Shown here one piece after another: positions 11,622 through 22,306 of a stretch of 49,615 nt of DNA (position 1 is the first letter of the stretch; every line of letters starts with the position of its first letter). The notes under the pieces were generated by a model that had not been told where the DNA came from, ran no database searches, and saw only the letters and a list, made by a program, of their open reading frames with translations. The position numbers were made by a program, and so were the translations under genes. The DNA comes from Monoraphidium neglectum (taxonomy: Eukaryota > Chlorophyta > Chlorophyceae > Sphaeropleales > Selenastraceae), in contig NW_014013574.1 of assembly GCF_000611645.1 (NCBI RefSeq), positions 1 to 49,615 of the forward strand, in the 5' to 3' direction.

Positions 11622-14600
11622 CATGCGTGCATGCGTGCGTGCGCGGCGTGCGTGCACGTGCACACGCAGGTGAGGGCCATTGTGGCAGCTGGGGTCGTTT
11701 GCGTATGCAGCGGCCTGAGAATCTGGCATCAGCAGCGGCGCCGGCATCAACCGCAGGTTCGGCGGCTGCAGAGCCAGTCGCAGCAGCGGCAGCGGCTGAA
11801 TTGGGGCTGGGTTCGTCAAGGCGATCGGCCTCAACAGCCCTACTGTGTTGCCACGGCTGCGTGAACCAGGCCCTCGCACCTGGGGTGCGTCAGGGCCGCC
11901 TCAAAGTGCTCCGCCAGTGCCACACAATGGTCGATGCGCGCCTCCCAGCCCGCGTCCCCTACCGCCTTCCACTGCAGCCTGCGACGGCATGCCGGGCAAC
12001 GTATGTGTCAACGTGTTGCGGAGGGCCGGTGGGTGCTTGGCCTGCTTATTCAAGGACGTGCCAGTTGACAGTGCGGTAAATCGACGGTTGAGTGGATCTT
12101 GGAGGCCAGGGTAAAATAGCAAAGTGTCACCCTAAGACCTGGCCGGTGCACCGCCTGGTCAGCTGCACTGCAGCTGCACAAAAGCTGGAGCAACGGCTTG
12201 CAAAAACTGCGATCTTGGTGTCCCGCAGCACGCTCGAGCGCCGCAGCACAGGACAGCGCATTTGTAACGTGACGCTGCGAACCGCAGCTTCATGGCGTTT
12301 ACTACGGAGGCAGCTGCAGAAACGCGCCACACAACCACAACAAGAAGCGTCCCTCCACTTGTAACACAGGGTGCAACCAGACAACGAAGATGCCTGGCTA
12401 CGCTGTGGAGGGCGGCTCACCAGAGCTTCAGTGCGTCTGATTTGCGGCCGCACTGCAGGGACTTGTCGCCGATGTCGAGGGACCCAAACAGCTTGTCAGG
12501 CTGGAAGAGATAGGTGGCGCCCGACGAGTTGGCCGCCTGCAGCAGACCTGTCACAGTGAGGGGGATTACATGACTTAGCTAAGCAGGTGAGCGTTGCGGC
12601 CGGCTGGGGGGTTTTATGGGGACTCTGTGCTTTGGGGTTGAGTGACAGAATCGTGCGGAATTCACAGCGTACATGTGGGACCTCTGTGCTTATGGCTTCA
12701 ACCTGAGAATGTTTTGATTAAAATAGTGTGAAAGCTGTGCTGCACGCGCGCAATCACGTGCCGTTCTCAAATTGATGTATGAGCAGGATGGTACCACCTC
12801 CCATTCTGCAGAGTGATGGCTCGCCATGCCACCCCACCCCTGTAGCGCCTGAAGTAGGCCGCAGGTAATGCAGCACGCCGATTATCTATCTCACGTGTGA
12901 TCGCAATCCGGCCAGTACACTAAACCTGACCCCGTCTGCTGCTCACCGGCGCGAGGGCGGGACCATGACAATGACTCACCCTTGTGGCGGGTCATGAAGG
13001 CCGCGCATGACAGCGGCACGCCCATCATTTTGTGTGCGTTCCATGCGAAGGAGTCGGCCTCCTCGACCCCTGCCAGCACGTGCCTGCAAGCGCGCATTGA
13101 TATTGCCGGACGATGGGTGCCGCTGGGTTGTTTGAGCACGAGAGACTGCAGCAGCGTTCGTGCAACTGTGTAATTCGCATTGCAGCGGCTTGCGAGCTGT
13201 ACATGTAGCGGTTGTGAGAAAGATTTGTGTCCCCCAGCCCGAAACAACCTGCAGCGCTGCGGCGCGAGGCCACGCGCCTGTGCTTGCGGGAAAGCAGAAG
13301 CGAGCCACCCCAGCAGCCGTCCACATGCAGCCACAGCCCGCGGCGGCGGCATATCTCAGCCACCTCCTGCGGTTGAAGCAGAGGGATGCAAGAATGTGAC
13401 TTGAGTAATCAGTACAATCATGAACATGGTCAAGAAATCCAGGTGAAATTGAGGGCCTTGCAGGTGTGACTGTTGCAGGGTCTGCCGGTCTGGAGGGTCA
13501 GCAACGCGGGCGATTGTCTCCCTCAGAGCGTGGCACAGCCAGCTATCATCTGACAAGGGTGCAGACAGAGCGCACAATTCGCTGCCGCCCGCCCTTGCCG
13601 CGTTTGCCCAGCATGACCGCGCGCAACCTGGTGTAACCCCTGGTAACCCAGCAGACCCATGACTCACCTTGAAGGGGTCGAAGGCGCCCGTCACCGTGGT
13701 GCCCGCAGTGAGGCCAACGAAGAACGGCTTCTGTGGGACAGGACAGGGATTAGAAATATCTCATGGTATTGTGACTGTGGGCGGAAGAGATCGCGGCAAG
13801 CTTTGCTGTGCACGACACTACTGGGCTGCGGGGAGGCGGCTGATGCAGCCGGGGCAGCCGGGCTGAAGCCACGCAAGGTCTACCGCCAGCTCAGCGTGGC
13901 TCATGTGATACCTGTGGTGGCGCCCGAGCGGGCCGCTTCCGCAGCCGCGACTGCGATGCATTTGCAACCCTTGCTCGCAATCTAGCCCTGCACGCGAGCA
14001 TGATACGGGCCTCCCCTCCCAGCGCGCACCTGCCCCCGCGCCTCCGCCTTATCAATGGCCGCCTCCAGAGCTGCCGGCACCAGCGCGCCCCGCGCATCGC
14101 ACCCGACCGCCACCATGTTGTCCGTCCCGAGCCCGGTCAGCGCGGCCGCCTTTGTGTAGGAGTAGTGGCTCTGGCCCGACGTGAACGCGCACAGCGGCGG
14201 GCCGCCGGCGAGGCCGCGGGCGCGCGACTCGGGCACCGCGCGGTGGCGGGCGAGGTGGAGGGCGTAGAGATTGGAGGCGCTGCCGCCTGGAACCAGCAGG
14301 CCGTCTCGCGAGCCCTCGGGGAAGCCGACGAGGGACGCCATCTTGGAGACCACCTGGGAGGGGGCGCGGATCCCGAGGTTGGGCGCGCGATGGTGCGGCG
14401 GGGCGGCTCACGGGGATCCCAGGGGCTTGTGTGGAGGCTGTCCGCTGCCGTGTAGTCTGGGTAGTAGAGTGGTGCGAAACGCATGTGCATGTGCATGTGC
14501 GCTGATCCGCTCCGCATGCATGTTTCTGGCCTTGGAGGCTCGCCACCTTGTGGCCCCTTGGACACCGACCTGGTTAGACACAGAGTTCCTGCACCGCCGC

Positions 14601-15595
14601 CCCGCGTCACCCCACGTCACCCCGCGTCACCCAAGTGACCCACCTCGCCCTCTAGGAGGGTGTACACCGGCGCCACCTCGTAGGTGTGCACGTTTGTGTT
14701 GGTGGCCGCCGCCGCCCACTCGGCCGCGAGGCCCGCGGGCTCTACACGTGCGTACAGCTGATTGTAGAACAGGGGATGTGACGTCCTGGTGCTGTACCGC
14801 AGCACCTGCCGCAGCGCCCCTGCAGCCGCGGCACGGCCGGGGGGGGGGGGGGCAGCCACGGGCGCCAGCGCCGGTCAGGAGCGCCCTCTGAAGGCTGGGG
14901 TTTGGGCGCCTCAGGGTTTGACTCGCCGCACGGCACGAGATGGGTCGGGCCGCCGCCGCCGTCGTCGGGGCCGCGGGCGCCCTCCGCTGCATGCGAGGGT
15001 CAGCGCGCTGCGCCGCGTCTCCACGCCCTGAAAATTCAACTATTTGTGGCGACCTCTTCATTCACCCCTTGTTATCGCGATCAGGGCCAATGAATCAATG
15101 CATTTGGTCTTGCCCCATAACGCACCCATCAGAGAGTCAACGCCCGCGGGCTCCTGGCCCTCTGAGAGCTGCAGCGGCACGCCCGCCTCTGCAAACGCCG
15201 CACGCAGCTGCTCGGGCGCCGCGAGGCGCACCACCGGCTGTGAGGGGTCTGAGTTTGATTCCGCCACATAGCCATGCAGCAGCTCCCCCGCCTGGTGCAG
15301 GTGTGCGTGTGTGCCCAGTGGATAATATGTAAGTTGCAATCATGTAACATGCATGCTGGTGCCAGAAAAATTCAGGCTGAACATCGTCCGCATTTCGTCT
15401 GAAGCATGCGGGGGCATGGCACCAGGCCGGCAGCGGCGCACAAGCTGCTCGTGCTGAACCCCCGCAGCGATGCAGCGGCGCACGCGTGCGTTGGCGCAAC
15501 CGCCGCAGCCTGCAGCGCCCCATTACGACGGGACCTGCAGTCACCTGCTTTAGCAAATACAATTGCTCCTCGTGACTGTGCCGCAGGCCTTCCAT
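10722..15595 (-). CDS. PLP-dependent group II decarboxylase (glutamate / cysteine-sulfinate decarboxylase-like)
   Basis: Eleven exons: 15595-15545, 15291-15126, 14819-14644, 14353-14030, 13730-13668, 13366-13278, 13083-12980, 12547-12421, 11978-11880, 11490-11328, 11093-10722; 1734 nt, 577 aa. The order of motifs follows animal GAD/CSAD/GADL1: [78 protein letters not shown] (Asp binding the PLP ring nitrogen), [13 protein letters not shown] (Schiff-base Lys), [35 protein letters not shown] and [13 protein letters not shown]. It decarboxylates an acidic amino acid; which one (glutamate, aspartate or cysteine sulfinate) cannot be fixed here. After the catalytic core a tail of about 80 residues is very Ala-rich. 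The first exon encodes only 17 aa ([11 protein letters not shown] and onward), and similar exons occur in the gene at 17008-18368. The intron after 13278 begins with GC. No clear targeting peptide is seen. Confidence 0.9.
11553..11621. repeat. (GT)n microsatellite in a decarboxylase intron
   Basis: A (TG)n run, perfect from about 11582 to 11620, reads (CA)n on the sense strand of the decarboxylase. It sits 60-130 nt upstream of the acceptor for the 11490-11328 exon. Confidence 0.95.
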
Positions 15596-15896
15596 GCTCG
15601 TAGATGGGGCTCCGCAAGCAAACAGCCCCGCGCCGCGCTCAACTGTACACAATATCGAAAGGAATCTTGAAAATATCAACTCGAGCCTCGCAACATATTC
15701 AGGGACTTTCCTGCGGTTTGTCGTTGAGATCAACGCGAGCTGGACGTCAATTCATCCAGGCTAGCAGCCCGTACACCCACGACAGCCACGGCCTCTGAGG
15801 AGCCAAGGCACCACAATATGGTAGAATCAATGCATTCATTCGAAGCATCTTGTACAGTGTTGATATGGCATGGTGGTGCCTGTGAGTCCAACACGG

Positions 15897-16974
15897 TCAA
15901 ACAATGCTACAGTTCACGGTGGCCGGAGCCTTCACCACAGCAACTCCTGCGTCCACATGTGGAATTCCTAATTGGACCTGAAAATCTCATTTGATGAGTG
16001 AATTCATGGCTGGTGCACAAAGTAGGGGCCCACAGAAATGCTGCCTGCGGTACATCTTGTCATGACTTCGAGTTGTGGATGGATCCCACTCACTACTCAC
16101 CAGCGTTCAACGAAATGTCAAGAAGCAGACCGCTGCATGACGTGCCTATGAGTGGTCGCACCTTGGTCAGACTGTAACCCAAGTCATGTGATGTGCGCTC
16201 AACCATTGATTGAGGTCCGGTCATTACTCGAGCGATGAAATACTGGGCCCGCATGTACGCACGTGCGACTTGTTGCGGGTCGGGCGCTGTGCAGTGGCCG
16301 TGACGCGGGTTAAGAGCTGGCACAATTCCATGTGCCTGTACAGGTTCTGTATGCATGCGTGAGAGTGTGGTTTTGAGAGCAAAGGGGTTTGAATGAAAAC
16401 CGGGATCCGTCTGCGCTCAAAACCCCGTCCATAATTCTGATTCTCGCCACATGAAACACACACAAAATCTTCCGGCGGAATGCCATACGCCCATTAGTAA
16501 GCGGACAGCCAGCCCAGCTGTGCTGTAGTACGAGCACAGCGCGCTGATCGCTGCGTGCGACCCATCAAATTCGCGCGTCTGCACAGGCTGCGCGACGAAA
16601 TCGCCATCAAACAGTGTGCGGTGCGCCGGCAGCGGCCCGCGCACCGAAAACTCGGCCTGCATACGCGCATAATGTTGGGCGGGGCCGGGCGTGGCGGGGA
16701 AGCAAGCAACATCCACTGCCCTGCCAGGCAGCCGGGGCAAAACGAGCGCAGTCCCAAACTGCTCCCTGGCATGGGGACTGGCAGTGTGGTGGCCACGGCT
16801 TTGTCTTGGTGCATCTGTACGTCTACAAGTAATCAATGAAATTCCAGGAGACGCGGGCGCGTGGCGGCACGCGCGGGCACGGCTGGAGCAGCTGGGCCGA
16901 AAAAGAAGTTTTGGTAAGGCGCCCGCGCCTCGAACAATGCATAGAGGCACCCAGCCGTTTCCCTTCGCACCCAT
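15897..16974 (-). CDS. hypothetical protein (weak model)
   Basis: Not recognised. A possible two-exon model is 16974-16489 plus 15977-15897, giving 188 aa with matching phase 0. The most protein-like parts are residues about 100-162 (AEFSVRGPLPAHRTLF, TREFDGSHAAISAL, YYSTAGLAVRLLMG) and the last exon (LGIPHVDAGVAVVKAPATV). The first hundred residues are Arg/Ser/Pro-rich and may not be translated; an acceptor before AEFSVRG would allow a shorter exon. The proposed ATG is only 34 nt past the stop codon of the next upstream gene, which is tight for eukaryotic genes. A non-coding region with chance ORFs is a real alternative. Confidence 0.25.
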
Positions 16975-17007
16975 CAAGCGCGCGGCGTCACCAAGCAGAG
17001 CCGCGCA

Positions 17008-18368
17008 TCAGGCGCCGGCCTCCTTTGCAGCCAGCATCCGCGAGCGCGCGTAGTCGCCCTTGCGCTCCCCAGGACCTAGCCCGAAGCTCGTGGGCTGCTG
17101 CCCGCCACACTCCAGGACGACCGTCTTGCAGTAGACGGCGGGGTCGAGGCCGCTGGCGCTGGTGGCCATCGCGGCCTTCATAGCCAGACGCCTCCGCCGC
17201 CCGCCGGGCGCGATGCCGAGGCTCGTCGCGGACTGCCCGCCGGTCTGCAGCTGGACGAACCGCACAGCGGGCGCGGGCGACCCCGGGGGCCCCGCGCCGC
17301 CGCGGGGGCGGGCGGGCACGTCGGGGGTGTTGGGGCGGAGGTGCGCCGCGTCCGAAAACTCTTCGCGGGTCTTGGGGGTGCTTGCGCCCAGCGCTTGCTC
17401 CAGCTTGCCTGTTGGCGTTGAGCGATCGCGGCAACATCAGGGGACGCAAATGCATCATGGACACCGGGCGGCGGCTGCCTTCCCACGCCAACGGCGAGGC
17501 TCCCTTGGCGCAGCTGCAGGTGGTCTGAGACGCCATCCAAGCTGTGCTTCCTCATAATCGCCTCAGCAGGCTCATGCGCCGACAGACCGCGTGGCATACG
17601 ACGAGGACATGTACAAATCTATGCCTGCATCAATGATGGCCTGCATGCGCGTGCTGCTGCACGTAAGCTCCCCATGTGACGTGAGCATGCACACACGCAT
17701 ACACGATAAACCCACCCATGAGCTCTGCCACCCCCAGAGGCTCCTGCCCACGCCCGAGCTGCAGCGGCGCCCCCTTATTGAGCGACCCATCCTGCCCCAG
17801 AGAGCAGTTCTGCAGCAGCTCTGCGGCCTGCAGTGGAACGGGGGAACGGGGGGGGGGGGGGCAGGAAGGTGCGCCAGTGTGAAGTTGCGGCAACGTGCGG
17901 GACACATTAGAGGCTGCTGGCGAGCGGTGTCCGCTTGGACAAGAGCGCCGCGGGCCTGTGCTAGAGTTGCAAGCTTTGGAATGAAAACGGGCGTCGCAGG
18001 ATGCCGGCGGCGCAAGCGGCGGCGCAGGGGCGGCTCGCCTTTTTGAGCAAATCCATCTTTTGGCTGTGGCTCTGCAGAAGGCCGGCTGCCCCAGGGTTGG
18101 TCGCGTGCCCCTGTAGCAGCTCGGACGCCTGGCGCGCAAGTGTATAGGAATGCATGGCAGAGGCCGGTATTTGGTGGTGAGTCCTGCGTGCTCGGCACGC
18201 CCGCATCAAGGGCTGCGCCTCCAGCACGCACGGCGGCAGCGGGGAGCAAAGCAGCGCTGCTGTGCGCGTGGCGTGGCGGACGGGCTTTGGACGCTGGGGC
18301 GCGCGGACCTGCTTGAGGAGCTCCATCTGCTCCTCGTGGCTTTGGAGGAGGTCCATAGAGGCTGGCAT
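17008..18368 (-). CDS. short member of the GERKGD C-terminal-domain family, with SHEEQ-type N-terminal exons
   Basis: Exons 18368-18309, 18128-18039, 17827-17716, 17408-17008; 663 nt, 220 aa, all phases match. The first three exons encode a run of related short segments: SMDLLQSHEEQMELLKQ, then ASELLQGHA followed by LLQSHSQKMDLLKK, then AAELLQ leading to APLQLGRGQEPLGVAELM. The last exon holds a Pro/Gly-rich spacer and the shared C-terminal domain: AVRFVQLQTGG, IAPGGRRRR, VYCKTVVLECGG, SFGLGPGERKGDYAR. No transmembrane segment is visible, unlike the paralog at 22307-25540. The intron after 18039 begins with GC. The function is unknown. The N-terminal exons resemble the 5' exons of the decarboxylase gene downstream, down to the splice phase. 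Confidence 0.6.
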
Positions 18369-19290
18369 TCTGCTTTGCCAATGGGGGGCCCGGGCACTTG
18401 GCTGTCTGACGCTAGGGTGACTGGTCTAAGGGAGCGCAAACTTTTGGTTATCAATGCTGAACTTCCAATTGTTGCCGGACGGATCGAGAGTCACCGGGGA
18501 CCCGGGCGCGCGGTCGGGTGCCACGTTCGTCCTCGCTTCAACTGCGGGGAAGCGGGGTGGTTGATTATCTGCAGGAAGATAAATTACCCTTGAATCCACT
18601 GCGTTACACGTGACCATGCTGGGTGCCCGGCGTAATGAGCAGCAGGCGTGAGGGGACCGGGCCGCATACACGACCTCTGGATTGTGCAAGTGCTCCGCAT
18701 GGCCCCATGACCTGCAGTGCAAGAGCACCCGCCATGTGCTTCGCATATGCACACTTGTTAACGTAAGCACCTGCAAGCCTGCTTCTCACGAGTCACCACC
18801 CGCAGTTGGGCAGCCCCGCTGACAAATGCAGTCTAACAGCGTTGTTATGGGGTTGGTCCGAGCGACGGGTGGAGGGATCCTGAATGGTATTGCGGCGACA
18901 AATGCAATGATGAAAGACAGCATTTGAAAGCGAATCAACGCGGGCATGATGCAGGTTGCTGCCTGCCTGCAGTCAAACAAAGTCGAGAGCGGCTCACGGC
19001 TATCCGGGGGAACAAAGACGCGTGCCACTGTTCCACTCCCGCAGCCACGCCTCAAGGCCTGTCACTGGAGCCAGCCGCACCACGGAAGCGGCCAGCGCCG
19101 GCGTGCACCCCCGCCTGCTCGGGGCTTCGCCGCAATCCAATTGACCACCACCGTCCCTTGCAAAAGCCAGGATCAACCCCCCGCATTTGTTTGTGTTTGT
19201 TGTGCACCCTGCACGGCGGCAGCGCAAAGGCAGCACAAAAACGAACCCCTATGCAACACGCACACCCACCGCGCCTCGCTGCGGTCCCCC
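18369..19290. other. intergenic
   Basis: It lies between the second and third members of the GERKGD family, both on minus. No gene-like exon was found. TTACA at 18604-18608 (TGTAA on minus) may be the poly(A) signal of the 19291-20083 gene. Confidence 0.4.
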
Positions 19291-20083
19291 TCATCCCTGC
19301 TGTGCTGCCGCCAGGAACCGCGCCCTGGCAAAATCGCCCTTGCGCTCTCCAGGCCCGAGGCCGAAGCTCATGGTCTGCTTGCCGCCGCACTGCAGGCTGA
19401 CAACTTTGCAGTAATCATGGAAATCCAGGTCCCGCCCATCTGCCCCCTCCCGCGCCGCATACTGCGCTCGAAGCGCCCGCAGCTGCCGCCGCGTGCGGCC
19501 GCCGGCCGCGACGCCGCTGGTGCACGCCGTCCGCACGCCGCCCGCCTGAAGCTGCACCACCTCGGCCGCGGGCGGCGGGCCCGCGTCAAGGCCGGCGGCG
19601 GCGGCAGCGGCATGGAGCCCTGCCGCGGACGACGGGCCCGCCGGGCGCACCGCCGCCGGAGCCTGTTGATCCTTGCTCGTGGTGACGACATCGTCCTCTT
19701 CCTCAAATTCATCCCCTCTTCGCAGTGCACCGCACAACCTCTTTCTGCCGCCATCGCCGCCAGCCCAGCCGCCAGACTCGCCAGTTGCGCCGGCCGCGCC
19801 GCCGCCGCTGCGTCGCTGCTGCAGGCGTGCGCCGCCGCCCTCGCTTCCGCTCGCCAGGGAGTCGCCTCCGGCGCTGCTGCTGCTGGCGGCGTGCGGCCCT
19901 CCAGCCGCATCCCACGCCGCGGCGCCGTCTGCGGCCTTGGTCGTGGACAGCAGCGCAAGCCAAGGCGTCAGCCAAGAAACGGGCAGCATGTGTAACAGAC
20001 TCATGTGTGTCTTGGATGTCAATGTGAAGTCGTCGGAGACTTGTGACCTTCCGTTGACCAGGACCTTTGCCGCCACCGGGGGC
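19291..20083 (-). CDS. GERKGD C-terminal-domain family, truncated or 5'-incomplete member
   Basis: One long terminal exon reads from an acceptor at about 20084 to TGA at 19291 (264 codons). The first ATG in frame is at 20004, giving 237 aa if used as the start. Its start, FTLTSKTHMSLLHMLPVSWLTPW, aligns with the HH-containing membrane segment of the upstream paralog (FTQNFTAFMNVHHLLSLSWF), and the match runs on through A-DGAAAW. The frame then passes straight into the low-complexity Ser/Gly/Ala/acidic spacer and the conserved C-terminal domain (VVQLQAGG, GVAAGGRTRR, YCKVVSLQCGG, MSFGLGPGERKGDFARARF). The membrane exons present between these two parts in the paralog are missing here. No earlier exons could be found between 20100 and 22300, so this may be a decayed duplicate. 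Confidence 0.5.
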
Positions 20084-22306
20084 CTGCGTGTGGACAAGGT
20101 GGTCGTTGATATGTTGTGTTAATAGTGCTGTGAAGTGGGTGAGTGAAGCGAGGGTGGTTTTGTGTGGGTGGGTCGACGGCGCAACTAGCCCTGTGGGCGA
20201 GCCGTCGCTTTGCTGGGGGCCGCCCCCAGCCTGGGGCCGCTGTGCGTGGGCCCTTTCCGCCCTGAATACAAAGCCATACATACAAGCAGCTAAGAGCACA
20301 GGATTACGTTTTTAACGGCCACATACAATCAGGAATGACAATGCCAGAAGTGGAACACGTTTGCTCTGGGGCGTGTGCAAAAGCAAGGGCTCGACTGGCA
20401 AAGTGTGGGGTGAGGCACGCTAGGCAGTGCGGTACATGCTGGGCCGCGCCCCAAGAGGTGGAGGGGCCCAAGTACAACACAACGTGAAAGCAGCGCGGCG
20501 GCGACCACTCGCATGCTCTGTGGCTATTGCCACCCCGCGCGCGTTGACACAGAGGGAATGGACCTGCGAGAAGCGCCCGGCGGGCGCAGCTAGTGCGCAG
20601 AGCTGCGCCCCGCTCTTGCTACCCCACGACCCTTTCGCCCATATCTGGGTCCGTCTTGAGCAAACAAACGTTCACATTTAAGCTCACCGATGCTCCCGAA
20701 GGTGCGTGCGTGTCAACCGATAGTGTCTGCGGTGCGGCACCCGAACGCTCGAAAGCAAGCCGCGTTATGTAGTGTGGTAACGTTCTTTGATGTCAAGACA
20801 CTTCGGTCCATCGAAACGGGGGTCCCGGCTGTGCAAGTCACCGCAAGCGAAGTTGCGCATGTGAGGAAGCTCGGCCACCGGGCTCACTCTTTCACTGCGG
20901 CGCCCATACCCGGCATGCACTTCACTTGTTGGTACGGATGACAACAATATGAAAACTTTCTTTCTAAGTCCAATCGTCACCCTCGCAGCAGCCCGACTGA
21001 CGCGCACCCGCTCTCCTGCGCTGCGGCCGCTGCATGTAACGGGCAGGTGTCACCACGACCATGGGGTTATGCACACGCGCCCGCGGGGCGGGTCCATCAG
21101 GACCCGCAGTGGGTGACGCGGCGCCGGTGCGCGCATGCACGGCGCAATGACTGACATTGGCTGCGCGCTCAGGAGGGCGACGTTGTCGAGGGGCCTCATG
21201 CGTCGCCCTGCCTGCTGGCGTGAAACGCAGCTCCCTCTGACGGGTGGAGGATTAGGATTCATAGAATTGTTGCAGCGTCCCGCGACCGCCTGGTCTGGAG
21301 CCATGCAGCCTCATGGGATCGCAAACCAATACGATAGTTCGTGTGACCGAGATTCATGGGGGCCCGCAGCTCAGCACTTCAAAAGCAGGTGCGAACTGAA
21401 TGGGTACCCATTCGGTGCAGTGCCAAGACCCAGGGGAGCATTCACCTGGTCGCAAAGCCCTCCAAGGCCGATGCTTACAAATTTGCCTGAATTAGCGGGC
21501 CTTGCAACCACAAAGTTCACCGTCGCATTGTGGCGCGTCTGCGCCATACTCACCGTGCGCCGTGCCGCCGGCCAGCAACCGGGATGAGCCGCGCTTGGCG
21601 GTGGCAAAGCAGTGATGAGTGCGAGTTTCAAGGTGTACATAATGTGCAAGGCTTGTTGGGATGTGCAGGGGGCGCCTGAGTACCGTTTGCTGCGACAGGT
21701 TGTGGGGCAGCGAAGAGAGCTGCCCGCTGTTGGGATTAAAATGTTCGCCGGAGGCCAACGCCGGCTGCTTGCAGGCCAGCGGGGCCGAACGCGCGCCGAG
21801 GCAAATTCGAAATTCACACAATTTGGCTTCACGGCATTTTTTCCAGACGGCAGTGGCTCCACACGTGCAGGTTGCGGAGCCGCCCCCGTTGTCGGGTCGT
21901 ACAGTCAAACATTGTTCCAACAGTGGCTGTTCGTGTGCGCTTGCGCCAGGAGGGCTGGCAGCGCTATGGGCTTAACCAGCAAAAGTTGCCAAAACAAACC
22001 TTGACTTGTTTTTGGCATAATTCAAATCTGCCGCCCCGGGTATGCAGCGCGCTGGCTGTGCAAGCATGCGGCCTTGGGCGGCTCGGGGCGCAGCGCCGTC
22101 CGACCCACAAATCCCTCGCCAGGCGCGCCTCTTCGGCGCTGGCCGCTGGCGCTATGACGCCCTTGATCGCATTTACGGGGCAAAACCACCCGCCTCTACA
22201 CATTCTTGAGGGCCGCAGCGTAGAGCAGCGCGGCGGTCCTACATGACACACGCGTCATCTAGGGCCGCAGATGTGTCACTCACCATTGCACACCAAGAGG
22301 CGGGCG
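20084..22306. other. intergenic or undetected 5' exons
   Basis: About 2.2 kb separates two family members. If the 19291-20083 gene is intact, its first exons must be here, but no stretch resembling exons 1-3 of the upstream paralog was recognised. ORFs on both strands look like GC-rich chance ORFs. Confidence 0.35.

Noticed and set aside
18946..19995. Plus-strand ORF of 349 codons
   Set aside because: It is antisense to the conserved GERKGD exon on minus. Arg/Ala/Pro-rich with no motif; a shadow of high GC3.
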